This document shows, one piece after another, positions 26,230 to 34,129 of a stretch of 64,000 bases of DNA. Made by a program: the position numbers and the translations under genes. This DNA comes from Microtetraspora niveoalba (lineage in GTDB: Bacteria; Actinomycetota; Actinomycetes; Streptosporangiales; Streptosporangiaceae), in NCBI RefSeq assembly GCF_001570405.1, contig NZ_BBYM01000008.1, forward strand, positions 185,968 through 249,967. The letters run 5' to 3'. Numbering within the stretch: the first letter of the stretch is position 1; every line of letters begins with the position of its first letter. The notes under the pieces are model-generated. The model saw only the letters and a program-made list of their open reading frames with translations. It was not told where the DNA came from and searched no databases.

Positions 26230-27159
26230 GTGAGCGCGGGTGGCGGTACAAAGGCGATCGTCGCGGCGCTGGGCGCCAACATGGCGATCGCGGCTGCGAA
26301 GTTCGTGGCGTTCCTCTTCACGGGGTCGTCCTCCATGCTCGCCGAGTCGGTTCACTCGGTGGCCGACTCGGGCAACCAGGCGCTTCTGCTGATCGGAGGC
26401 AAGCGGGCGGAGCGGTCGCGCACCCGTAAGCACCCGTTCGGATTCGGGCGCGAGCGCTACTTCTACGCCTTCGTGGTGGCGGTCGTGCTGTTCACGATCG
26501 GCGCCCTGTTCTCCATCTACGAGGGATGGCACAAGATCTCCGACCCGCACCCGGTGGAGGCGCCCCAGTGGGCGTTCGCGGTGCTCGTCTTCGCGATCAT
26601 CGCCGAAGGTCTCTCGTTCCGCACCGCCATCAGGGAGTCGCGCCAGCTCAAGGGCGACCACTCCTGGTTCTCGTTCATCCGCAGGGCGAAGGCCCCCGAG
26701 CTGCCGGTCGTCCTGCTTGAGGACTTCGGCGCGCTGCTCGGCCTGATCTTCGCGCTGTTCGGCGTCTCCATGGCCGTCGTCACCGGCGACGGCGTCTGGG
26801 ACGGCGTCGGCACGCTGATGATCGGCGTGCTGCTGGCCGCCATCGCGATCATCCTCGCCCTGGAGACCAAGTCGCTGCTGATCGGCGAGAGCGCGACGCC
26901 GGAGATCGAGGAGCGGATCTGCGCGGCGCTCGAAGGCGCGCCGGAGGTCGCGAGGGTCATCCACATGCGTACGCTGCACCTCGGCCCCGAGGAGCTCCTG
27001 GTCGCGGCCAAGATCGCGGTCGAGCACGACGACACGGCGGCGCAGGTGGCCCAGGGGATCGACGAGGCGGAGCGGCGCATCCGCGAGGCCGTGCCGATCG
27101 CCCGGGTCATCTACCTGGAGCCCGACCTCTACCGCTCAAGCGGCGCTCCGGTGAGCTGA
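26230..27159 (+). CDS. cation diffusion facilitator (CDF) metal transporter
   Basis: 309 aa from GTG 26230. It is a six-TM CDF protein. TM2 carries SSMLAESVHSVADSGNQALLLIG, whose H-x3-D forms half of the metal site; TM5 has LLEDFGALLGLIFAL with E-D/A replacing part of the usual H-x3-D. The KHPFGFGRERYFYAF motif is typical of the subgroup related to mammalian ZnT9-like proteins. The C-terminal cytoplasmic ferredoxin-like domain follows (RVIHMRTLHLGPEELLVAAKIAVEHDD). Probably proton-driven export of Zn2+ or another divalent cation. It follows the SIS gene by 32 bases. Confidence 0.88.
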   Translation: MSAGGGTKAIVAALGANMAIAAAKFVAFLFTGSSSMLAESVHSVADSGNQALLLIGGKRAERSRTRKHPFGFGRERYFYAFVVAVVLFTIGALFSIYEGWHKISDPHPVEAPQWAFAVLVFAIIAEGLSFRTAIRESRQLKGDHSWFSFIRRAKAPELPVVLLEDFGALLGLIFALFGVSMAVVTGDGVWDGVGTLMIGVLLAAIAIILALETKSLLIGESATPEIEERICAALEGAPEVARVIHMRTLHLGPEELLVAAKIAVEHDDTAAQVAQGIDEAERRIREAVPIARVIYLEPDLYRSSGAPVS

Positions 27160-27264
27160 CCCCGCCGATCACTCCCGGGCATCGCCCGGCCCGGTCCGGT
27201 GCCCGTCACGCGGGCCCGGCCGTGCGGCCCCGGGAACCGGTCCGGGGCGGGGTCCCGGCTCCTG

Positions 27265-28290
27265 TCAGGTGTGGATGTGCCCGCAACACCCGCGGGGGTA
27301 GGCGCGGGCGAGCCGGGCGCGCGAGCCCTGGAGGCGCGGCCCCTTGACCTCGCCGTCCGCGCCCGTGCTGATGCCCGTGCCCGCGCTCGCCGCGCCGACG
27401 ATCGCGGACGGGCGGGCGGTGGCGGTCCCGGGGGCGCCCGTACCCGCCGCGCCCGCCGCGCCCGCCGTGCCGGGCGACGCCGACGCGGGCGGGTCCTGCG
27501 GCCACGCCGTGCCGTCCGGACTTGTCGCGAGCGCCTCGGACGCCTGCCGGGCCGCCGCCCGCACCATCGGCACGAGCCGTTCGAAGTGCATCTGGGCGAC
27601 GTCGCCGGCCAGCGAGATCGCTCCCGCGGGGCCGTCGGGGCCCTGGACGGCGCAGGCCACCGCGCCGACGCCGGGCATCCCCTCGCCGCGTTCGAACGCG
27701 AGGCCGCCCGCCCTGCGGATGGTGTTCAGCTCCCGGTGGATCGAGCAGAAGCCGTCGTCGGCGCTCCTGGAGAACTCGGGGCAGGAGCGCAGCAGGTCGT
27801 CGACCCGCTCGGGGGAGAGGGACGCGAGGATCACCTTGCCGATCGCGGCGTTCGTCGCCCACCAGCGGCTGCCGACGTCCGATGGAAGGGTGGACGCGTA
27901 CGCGCCGCCGATCTTGTCGAGGAACACGATCTCCGGCCCGTCGAGGACGCAGAGATGGCCGACGAAGCCGGTCAGCACGTGGAGGTCGTGGAGCAGGGGC
28001 GTGGCCGCCTTGCGCAGGTCGTCCCAGCTCCCCCGGGAGGCGGCGAGCCGGAGCGCGCGCCTGCCCAGGGTGTAGCCGAAGGTCCCGTGCTCGATCCAGC
28101 CGAGATGGACGAGCTGGCCGAGGATCCGGTGCGCCGTCGAGCGGGGCAGCCCGGTGGACCGCTCGACCTCCTCCAGCGTGAGCCGTGCCCCGCGGCGCTC
28201 GAACGCGTCGAGGATCAAGGTCATCCGCCCGACCATGGAGGAGGGAAGGTCCTGCTCCTGCCGGTCCGCCGTGCCCATCGTGAGCGTCAC
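27265..28290 (-). CDS. IclR-family regulator with long C-terminal extension
   Basis: 341 aa from GTG 28290 (GGAGGG four bases upstream); ATG 28278 is an alternative. Winged helix: VGRMTLILDAFERRGARLTLEEVERSTGLPRSTAHRIL shortened here to its core TGLPRSTAHRILGQLV. The IclR effector domain includes IGKVILASLSPERVDDLL, RRAGGLAFERGEGMPGVGAVACAV and GAISLAGDVAQMHFERLVPMVRAAA. A further ~80 residues are Ala/Gly/Pro-rich and end in Arg-rich sequence with CCGHIHT, far beyond the ~250 aa usual for the family. Divergent from the aromatic-ring genes, so it is probably their effector-controlled repressor or activator. Confidence 0.85.
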   Translation of the reverse strand: MTLTMGTADRQEQDLPSSMVGRMTLILDAFERRGARLTLEEVERSTGLPRSTAHRILGQLVHLGWIEHGTFGYTLGRRALRLAASRGSWDDLRKAATPLLHDLHVLTGFVGHLCVLDGPEIVFLDKIGGAYASTLPSDVGSRWWATNAAIGKVILASLSPERVDDLLRSCPEFSRSADDGFCSIHRELNTIRRAGGLAFERGEGMPGVGAVACAVQGPDGPAGAISLAGDVAQMHFERLVPMVRAAARQASEALATSPDGTAWPQDPPASASPGTAGAAGAAGTGAPGTATARPSAIVGAASAGTGISTGADGEVKGPRLQGSRARLARAYPRGCCGHIHT

Positions 28291-28506
28291 GACGCCCTCC
28301 GTGTCACCATTCGCCAGCTCTACCAAACAAATGATTGCTAGAATCGTGACTATAAGGGCGGTTCCTCTCGTACGTCCATAGTTCCGCACAGCGGCGGCTC
28401 CCGGTCAGTGAGAGTGCGCGCACACGTACGGCCCGCACCGTGCCTAGCCTCCCAGGACACGACCTGCGGCCGATCCACGTTCGGCCGCGCAGCCTGGAGG
28501 TCCTCC
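28291..28506. promoter_or_regulatory. divergent iclR / ring-cleavage operon promoter region
   Basis: 216 bases. An AT-richer stretch at about 28318-28365 (ACCAAACAAATGATTGCTAG, then GACTATAAGG) stands out from the GC-rich surroundings and is where the divergent promoters and an IclR operator would be expected. I cannot assign exact -10 boxes. A ribosome-binding site (CTGGAGGTCCTCC) precedes the flavin reductase ATG. Confidence 0.4.
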
Positions 28507-29079
28507 ATGTCGATCGCCGCACTCAGAACGTCCGGCGGACGCGGTCCGTGCGCCCCCACGGCCGCGGACATGCGGCGCGTGATGGGGCAGTTCGCCACGG
28601 GCGTCACCATCGTCACCGGCCTGGACCGGGGCGAGCCCGTGGGCTTCGCGTGCCAGTCGTTCGCCTCGGTCTCCCTCGAACCCCCGCTCGTGCTCTTCTG
28701 CGCCGACCACCGCGGCCGGACCTGGCCGCGGATCCGGGAGAGCGGCCGCTTCACCGTCAACGTGCTGGCCGAGCGGCAGGGCGACCTCTGCGCCCGGTTC
28801 GGCAGCAGCCGCGGCGCCCGGTTCGAGGGGCTCGACTGGACGCCGTCCCGGTGGGACACCCCGTCGCTCCCCGGCGTCCTCGTCCGCGTGCACTGCGACG
28901 TCGAGACCGCCCACGTCGCCGGCGACCACGACATCGTCGTCGGCCGCGTGCTCGAACTCGAATGGGTCGGCGAGGAGGCGCCGCTCCTGTTCTTCCGCGG
29001 CCGGTTCGGCGTGGGGGACGCCGCGTCGGAGGCGGCGCTTCCGCCCGCGGAGTGGGGCTGGCGGGACCACTGGTGGTGA
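28507..29079 (+). CDS. hsaB: flavin reductase (HsaB-like, monooxygenase partner)
   Basis: 190 aa from ATG 28507. Flavin_Reduct domain: MRRVMGQFATGVTIVTG, then GFACQSFASVSLEPPLVLFC, RFTVNVLAERQGDLCARFG, and HDIVVGRVLELEW near the C-terminus. This family supplies reduced FMN/FADH2 to two-component monooxygenases. The HsaA-like oxygenase at 30418 lies in the same transcription unit and is its obvious partner. The short C-terminal extension ending WGWRDHWW is unusual. Confidence 0.85.
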   Translation: MSIAALRTSGGRGPCAPTAADMRRVMGQFATGVTIVTGLDRGEPVGFACQSFASVSLEPPLVLFCADHRGRTWPRIRESGRFTVNVLAERQGDLCARFGSSRGARFEGLDWTPSRWDTPSLPGVLVRVHCDVETAHVAGDHDIVVGRVLELEWVGEEAPLLFFRGRFGVGDAASEAALPPAEWGWRDHWW

Positions 29080-29237
29080 GAGACCGGCCCGCGGCCGCGC
29101 GCACCGGCCCGGGACGCGGGCGCACGCCGCGCTCGCAGGGCACTCCCGATGAGCGGGAGCGGCCCTTCGGGGATTTCCCGCCGCTTGCCTGAGGATGACC
29201 GCCCAAGCGGCGAGACGCCTGGAGCGAGGAGGCAAGC

Positions 29238-30386
29238 ATGGGCGGCACTACGCCTGAGCAGGACGAGGTCCGAATGATCGAGACGGGGAGCAACCCCACC
29301 AGGTTCGCCCGCGGCTGGCACTGCCTCGGGCTCGCGGACACGTTCCGCGACGGCCGGCCGCACGAGGTCAAGGCGTTCGGCCAGACGGCCGTCGTCTTCG
29401 CCCGCCGGGACGGAACCATCCACATGATCGACGCCTTCTGCCGGCACATGGGCGGCAACCTCGCCAGGGGCGCCGTCAAGGGCGACGAGATCGCCTGCCC
29501 CTTCCACGACTGGCGCTGGAACGGCGAGGGCCGCTGCGTCGGCGTGCCGTACGCGCGGCGGGTGCCGCTGCGGGCCAGGACCACGGCGTGGATCACGATG
29601 GAGCGCAACGGGCTGCTCTTCGCCTGGAACGACCCGCAGGGCAACCCGCCCCCGCCCGACGTGACGATCCCCGAGATCGAGGGCTACGGCACCGACCGGT
29701 GGAGCGAGTGGTCGTGGAAGTCCTACCTGGTCGAGGGCGCGCACTGCCGCGAGATCGTCGACAACGTCGTGGACATGGCGCACTTCTTCTACGTCCACTA
29801 CCAGATCCCGCGCTATTTCAAGAACGTCTTCGAGGGGCACGTCGCCTCGCAGTACATGCGCTCCACCGGCAGGGACGACATCAAGACGGGCGTGCAGATG
29901 GACCTGCCCGACGCCGTCACCCGCTCGGAGGCGAGCTACTACGGCCCCTCGTTCATGCTGGACACCATCTGGACCGAGTCGGACGGCGACGTCGTCGAGG
30001 CGAAGCTCGTCAACTGCCACTACCCGATCACGCCCGACTCCTTCCTGCTCCAGTACGGGATCGTCGTCGAGAAGAAGCCGGGCATGCCGGACGAGCAGGC
30101 CCAGGTGATGGCCCAGACGTTCATCGACGGCCTCGAAGTGCAGTTCCTGCAGGACGTCGAGATCTGGAAGCACAAGTCCCGGATCGACAACCCGCTCCTC
30201 ACCGAGGAGGACGGGCCGGTCTACCAGCTCCGCCGCTGGTACCAGCAGTTCTACGTGGACGTCGAGGACGTCACCCCCGAGATGGTGCGGCGGTTCGAGT
30301 TCGAGGTCGACTGCGACCACGCCATCGCCACCTGGGAGGCCGAGTCCCGCGAGGCCGCCGCCCGCGCCGCGAACGCGCCGGCCTGA
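29238..30386 (+). CDS. kshA: Rieske oxygenase, KshA-like (3-ketosteroid 9alpha-hydroxylase type)
   Basis: 382 aa from ATG 29238 (GAGGAGGCAAGC upstream). The Rieske [2Fe-2S] motif is C-RH-M..., then C-PF-H-DWRWNGEG (C-x-H ... C-x2-H). The mononuclear iron region has REIVDNVVDMAHFFYVHYQIP with D-x2-D-x-A-H-x4-H, as in KshA. Long stretches such as YFKNVFEGH, SYYGPSF and LQDVEIWKHKSRIDNPLL match KshA from Mycobacterium/Rhodococcus by recall. In those organisms it hydroxylates C9 of 3-ketosteroids with reductase KshB. No KshB is encoded here. The substrate could be another polycyclic. Confidence 0.87.
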   Translation: MGGTTPEQDEVRMIETGSNPTRFARGWHCLGLADTFRDGRPHEVKAFGQTAVVFARRDGTIHMIDAFCRHMGGNLARGAVKGDEIACPFHDWRWNGEGRCVGVPYARRVPLRARTTAWITMERNGLLFAWNDPQGNPPPPDVTIPEIEGYGTDRWSEWSWKSYLVEGAHCREIVDNVVDMAHFFYVHYQIPRYFKNVFEGHVASQYMRSTGRDDIKTGVQMDLPDAVTRSEASYYGPSFMLDTIWTESDGDVVEAKLVNCHYPITPDSFLLQYGIVVEKKPGMPDEQAQVMAQTFIDGLEVQFLQDVEIWKHKSRIDNPLLTEEDGPVYQLRRWYQQFYVDVEDVTPEMVRRFEFEVDCDHAIATWEAESREAAARAANAPA

Positions 30387-30417
30387 CGCCACCTTTCCCT
30401 TTCACAGTGGAGGACCG

Positions 30418-31596
30418 ATGAACACCGTTCGCGACCAGATCATCATCAACGCGGACAAGCTCCGGGCCCAGGCCGAGGAGGCCGAGGAACTCGGCCGGCT
30501 CACCGACGAGACCGCCGCCCTCATGCGGCAGGCGGGCTCGATCCGCATGCTCCAGCCCAAGGAGTACGGCGGGGCCGAGACCCACATCGTCGAGTTCGCC
30601 GAGACGGTGATGGAGACCGCCCGCATCTTCGGGTCGGCCGGTTGGGTCCACGGCATCGTCGGGGTCCACCCCTGGCAGCTCGCCTTCGCCGACCGCCGGG
30701 TGCAGGAGGAGGTCTGGGGCGAGGACCACGACACCTGGATGGCCTCGCCGTACATGCCGGCCGGCGTGCTGAAGCCGGTGGACGGCGGCTACCGCTTCTC
30801 GGGCCGCTGGCAGTTCTCCTCCGGGACCGACCACTGCCGGTGGATCTTCCTCGGCGGCCTGCTCGCGGACCGGGAGGGCGTGCCGGTCAGCCCGCCGCGG
30901 CAGGTCCACGTCATCCTGCCCCGGTCCGACTACGAGATCGTCGAGGACTCGTGGAACGTCGTGGGGCTGAAGGGCACCGGCAGCAAGGACATCGTCGTCC
31001 GCGACGCGTTCGTCCCCGAGTACCGCGTGATGGACGGCGACAAGGTCCTGGACGGCACGGCCGTCAAGGAGTTCGGCCGGGAGGAGACGCTGTACCGCAT
31101 CCCGTGGTCGTGCGCGTTCCCCGCCGGCATCATCTCCGCGATCATCGGGATCGCCGAGGGCGCCCTGGAGACCGCGCTCGGCTACCAGCGCGACCGGATC
31201 AACGCCCAGGGCACCAGGGTCCGCGAGGATCCGTACACCCTGTCGGCGCTCGGCGAGGCCGCCGCCGACATCCAGGCCGCCCGCATGGAGGTCCTGGGCA
31301 ACCTCAACCGGATCTGGGACATCGTCGACTCCGGCGCGGAGGTGCCGTTCGAGATCCGGGCGCTGGGACGGCTCACCCAGGTGCGCGCCGCGTGGCGCGC
31401 CGTACGCGCGGTGGACGAGGTGTTCGCCCGGTCGGGCGGGAACGCGCTGCGCATGGACAAGCCGCTGCAGCGCTTCTGGCGCGACGCGCACGCCGGGCTG
31501 AACCACGCGATCAACATCCCCGGCCCGACCTACCACGCGGCGGCCCTCACCAAGATGGGCGTCGACCCGCAGGGCCCGCTGCGCGCCCTGATCTGA
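30418..31596 (+). CDS. hsaA: flavin-dependent monooxygenase, HsaA-like
   Basis: 392 aa. Acyl-CoA-dehydrogenase fold of the two-component phenol hydroxylase group (HsaA/HpaB-like). The N-terminal helical domain includes MRQAGSIRMLQPKEYGGAET; the beta domain includes YRFSGRWQFSSGTDHCRWIFLGG and WNVVGLKGTGSKDIVV; the C-terminal helices include LQRFWRDAHAGLNHAIN with the conserved RDAHAGxNH. HsaA ortho-hydroxylates 3-HSA to the catechol 3,4-DHSA using reduced flavin from HsaB. It sits 31 bases after the Rieske gene. Confidence 0.86.
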   Translation: MNTVRDQIIINADKLRAQAEEAEELGRLTDETAALMRQAGSIRMLQPKEYGGAETHIVEFAETVMETARIFGSAGWVHGIVGVHPWQLAFADRRVQEEVWGEDHDTWMASPYMPAGVLKPVDGGYRFSGRWQFSSGTDHCRWIFLGGLLADREGVPVSPPRQVHVILPRSDYEIVEDSWNVVGLKGTGSKDIVVRDAFVPEYRVMDGDKVLDGTAVKEFGREETLYRIPWSCAFPAGIISAIIGIAEGALETALGYQRDRINAQGTRVREDPYTLSALGEAAADIQAARMEVLGNLNRIWDIVDSGAEVPFEIRALGRLTQVRAAWRAVRAVDEVFARSGGNALRMDKPLQRFWRDAHAGLNHAINIPGPTYHAAALTKMGVDPQGPLRALI

Positions 31597-31642
31597 GCAC
31601 GAGACGACACGAGACCACACGAGACGAGAGGAGAGAACGATC

Positions 31643-32548
31643 GTGAAGGACATCCGTGCCCTCGGGTACGTGACCGTCCAGACGGCGGACATCGACCGCT
31701 GGCGGGAGTTCGCGTTCGACGTCCTGAGCTTCGCCGAGGGCAGCGGGCCGGACCCGGACGCGCTCTACCTGCGGATGGACGAGCGGGCGGCGCGCGTCAT
31801 CGTCCGGCCGGGCGATGTGGACGCGGTCAGGACCGTGGGCTGGGAGGTGCGGGACGGCTTCGCGCTGGACCGTGTCGCGGATACCCTGGAGCGCGCGGGA
31901 CACCCCGTCACGCGGCTCTCGGACGAGGAGGCGGACGAGCGCCGGGTCGAGGCGGCCATCGCGTTCGACGACCCCTCCGGGCTGCGGGTCGAGGTGTTCC
32001 ACAGCGCGGTGCTCGACCACTCCCCGGTGGTCACCCGGCACGGCAACCGCTTCGTCACCGGCGCCCAGGGCCTCGGCCACGTGGTCCTGCCGACCGCCGA
32101 CATGGCCGCGTCCGAGAAGCTCTACCTGGAGACCCTCGGCTTCCTGCCGCGCGGGGCCTTCCGCGTGACGCCTCCCGGCGTTCCGGCGCAGCGGGTGCGG
32201 TTCATCGGCGTGAACCGGCGGCACCACAGCCTGGCGCTGTGCCCGGCGGTGAAGGTCAACGACCCCGCCCTCGTGCACATCATGGTCGAGGTGGAGGCCC
32301 TCGACGACGTCGGCCGGGCGCTCGACCGGTGCGCCGCGCACGGCTTCTCGTTGTCGTCCACGCTGGGCCGGCACACCAACGACAAGATGGTGTCGTTCTA
32401 CGTCCGCGCCCCCGGAGGCTGGGACGTCGAGTACGGCTGCGAGGGCATGCTCGTCGACGAGACGTACTACACGGCCGAGGAGATCACCGCGGACAGCTAC
32501 TGGGGGCACGACTGGTCCGGCTCCGAGCCCCTCGCCACGTTCGGCTGA
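31643..32548 (+). CDS. hsaC: extradiol ring-cleavage dioxygenase, HsaC/BphC-like
   Basis: 301 aa from GTG 31643 (GGAGAGAACGATC upstream). Two VOC modules: an N-terminal non-catalytic one (LGYVTVQTADIDRWREFAFDVL) and a C-terminal one with the metal triad His in GLGHVVLPT, His in LVHIMVEVE and Glu in WDVEYGCEG. The second-shell HH in NRRHHSLALCP and the Tyr before the last ligand are also present. It cleaves a catechol meta to a hydroxyl with Fe(II). Similarity to HsaC of cholesterol ring-A/B degradation is strong. No HsaD-like hydrolase follows, so the next step must be elsewhere. Confidence 0.88.
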   Translation: MKDIRALGYVTVQTADIDRWREFAFDVLSFAEGSGPDPDALYLRMDERAARVIVRPGDVDAVRTVGWEVRDGFALDRVADTLERAGHPVTRLSDEEADERRVEAAIAFDDPSGLRVEVFHSAVLDHSPVVTRHGNRFVTGAQGLGHVVLPTADMAASEKLYLETLGFLPRGAFRVTPPGVPAQRVRFIGVNRRHHSLALCPAVKVNDPALVHIMVEVEALDDVGRALDRCAAHGFSLSSTLGRHTNDKMVSFYVRAPGGWDVEYGCEGMLVDETYYTAEEITADSYWGHDWSGSEPLATFG

Positions 32549-32567
32549 GGCGGGAGGCGGCGACGCG

Positions 32568-32819
32568 ATGCGACCGTTGACGTGCCGGCGATGCGCCAAC
32601 CGGGTGCTCGTCGAGAAGTACAGCCCGATCCACACGAGCGTGCAGTGGCTCGGAGACGCCCGGACCGACTGCGCCGAGTTCGCGGGGCTGGCGGAGGCGG
32701 GAGCCGACAGCGCGTTCGTGCCGACCTGCGGGGCGTTGCGCGCCTCGATCGACGAGGCGGTGCGCGCGGGCCTGGTCCCGGAGTCCCGCTTCGGCGAACC
32801 GGCTCCGTTGCCCCGCTGA
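32568..32819 (+). CDS. 83-aa Cys-containing protein of the ring-cleavage operon
   Basis: 83 aa from ATG 32568, 19 bases after the dioxygenase stop and so in the same transcript. The N-terminus MRPLTCRRCANRVLVEKYSP has a C-x2-C pair; two more Cys (DARTDCAEF and VPTCGALRAS) could complete a four-Cys metal site. There is no membrane segment. I do not recognise a named family. Its position suggests an accessory or electron-transfer role with the oxygenases, but the Cys spacing does not match known ferredoxins or rubredoxins. Confidence 0.7.
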   Translation: MRPLTCRRCANRVLVEKYSPIHTSVQWLGDARTDCAEFAGLAEAGADSAFVPTCGALRASIDEAVRAGLVPESRFGEPAPLPR

Positions 32820-32931
32820 GCGGCGAGCCGGTCGTGCCCGGGAGGTCCTCCCGCCCGTCGCGGGCGGGAGGACCTCCGCCACCGTGCGGCCTCCGGGGGA
32901 ACCGCGGCCGCGCACATCGATGAGGTTGAAA

Positions 32932-33477
32932 GTGAACGACCTGGAAGCCCGTGTGCGACGGCTCGAAGCCGTCGAGGAGATCCGGCAGCTCGTCTCCCGG
33001 TACGCGCTGGCCCTCGACGGCAGGGACGTCACCGCGATGGCGGCGCTCTTCGTCGAGGACGTGCGAACTCACGGCGGCGGCGTGGGCCGCGAGGCGCTGG
33101 CGGAGTGGTTCGGCGAGATCCTGCGGCCCTTCACGACGACGTTCCACCTGGTGGGCAACCACGTGATCGACTTCGTGGACGAGGACCGCGCCACCGGCGT
33201 CGTCTACTGCCGTCCCGAGCACGAGGTCGGCGACCTGTGGGTGGTCATGCCCATGCAGTACTGGGACCGCTACGAGCGGCGGGACGGGCACTGGTACTTC
33301 GCCTCCCGCAGCACCCACGTGTTCTACGCCGCCGACGTCGGGGAGAACCCGCTGCGCGTGCCGGGGCGGTTCAACTTCCCGGGCAACCCCTTCATCCGCG
33401 AGGCCGACCTGCCGGAGCGGTGGGAGTCGTGGCGGCGGTTCTGGTCGACCGACCCCGCGGACGGCGCCCGGCCCTGA
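32932..33477 (+). CDS. NTF2/SnoaL-like protein
   Basis: 181 aa from GTG 32932, with GAGG at 32922; the frame is open from further upstream. The sequence ARVRRLEAVEEIRQLVSRYALALDGRDV, then MAALFVEDVRTHGGG, TTTFHLVGNHVIDFVDEDRATGVVYCRPEHE and YWDRYERRDGHWYF match SnoaL_4/NTF2-like folds, including the steroid delta-isomerase and ring-hydroxylating dioxygenase beta-subunit superfamily. Expected to bind a small hydrophobic substrate in a cone-shaped pocket, with dehydratase, isomerase or hydratase activity. Likely the last gene of the ring-cleavage operon. Confidence 0.8.
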   Translation: MNDLEARVRRLEAVEEIRQLVSRYALALDGRDVTAMAALFVEDVRTHGGGVGREALAEWFGEILRPFTTTFHLVGNHVIDFVDEDRATGVVYCRPEHEVGDLWVVMPMQYWDRYERRDGHWYFASRSTHVFYAADVGENPLRVPGRFNFPGNPFIREADLPERWESWRRFWSTDPADGARP

Positions 33478-33583
33478 CCTCGCCCCCAGAGCGTCCGCAT
33501 GCGCCCGGCGGCCCGATCGGCCCGGGCCTCCGGGGAGAGCGGGGCCGCTTCGGGCGGCCCGTCGACGCGGGGCCATGGCCCGG

Positions 33584-33916
33584 TCAGCGGTTCCTGAGCA
33601 GGCGCAGGGCCTTCTCCTTCTCGAAGTCGAGCGCCCGGCGCGGGGCCTGGATGCGGCCGATCCGCACCCCCAGGTCCCGTACGGCCTGGGCCACCACGGG
33701 GTCGGTCAGGGTCCGCAGGGCGAAGGCCAGCTCGGCGGGGGAGACGTCGAACCGGCGCTCCAGCTCCAGGGCCTGGCCGACGGCCGCGAGCTCCTCGGGG
33801 CCGAACCTGCGGTGCGCGCCCCGGTCGCGGACGGGCGGCAGCAATCCCAGCGCCTCCCGGTACCGCAGCATGCGAGGCGACATGCCGAGCCGCCTGGCCG
33901 CCTCCGTGATCCGCAT
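33584..33916 (-). CDS. MerR-family transcriptional regulator
   Basis: 110 aa from ATG 33916 (GGAGAG six bases upstream). The N-terminal winged helix is MRITEAARRLGMSPRMLRYREALGLLPP with RRFGPEELAAV. It continues in the dimerisation helix (LELERRFDVSPAELAFALRTL) and ends in a basic tail KEKALRLLRNR. No Cys metal-sensing site is present, so this is not a metal or redox MerR of the classical type. It faces the ring-cleavage operon tail-to-tail; its targets are unknown. Confidence 0.85.
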   Translation of the reverse strand: MRITEAARRLGMSPRMLRYREALGLLPPVRDRGAHRRFGPEELAAVGQALELERRFDVSPAELAFALRTLTDPVVAQAVRDLGVRIGRIQAPRRALDFEKEKALRLLRNR

Positions 33917-34091
33917 CGAGGTCTCTCCGCTCCGTCCCCGGTCCCCGGCCGTCCTCCTGGCCGTGTCCTCCCGGCGTCCTTCTGGCAACGGTAGACACCG
34001 CGACGCCCCTTTCGCACCTCTGAGCGGCGGAACCTTACATTCTTGTGTCAGGTTCGCGCGTCCTGGCGTGCGCCGCGCCGGACGGGACGCC

Positions 34092-34097
34092 TAAACT
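34092..34097 (+). promoter_or_regulatory. candidate -10 box TAAACT for ahcY
   Basis: TAAACT lies 32 bases before ATG 34130, leaving a ~26-base leader with GGAGGGACAC as ribosome-binding site. No SAH-riboswitch-like structure was recognised in the upstream ~200 bases. Confidence 0.45.
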
Positions 34098-34129
34098 CGC
34101 AGGCGACCGATACCGGAGGGACACACGAC

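Noticed and set aside
28507..33477. Complete cholesterol degradation cluster
   Set aside because: Only ring-hydroxylation and cleavage steps are represented; hydrolase, dehydrogenase, Rieske reductase and transporter genes are absent from the window.
33917..34129. SAH riboswitch before ahcY
   Set aside because: The leader after the likely -10 box is only ~26 bases, and no matching structure was seen upstream.
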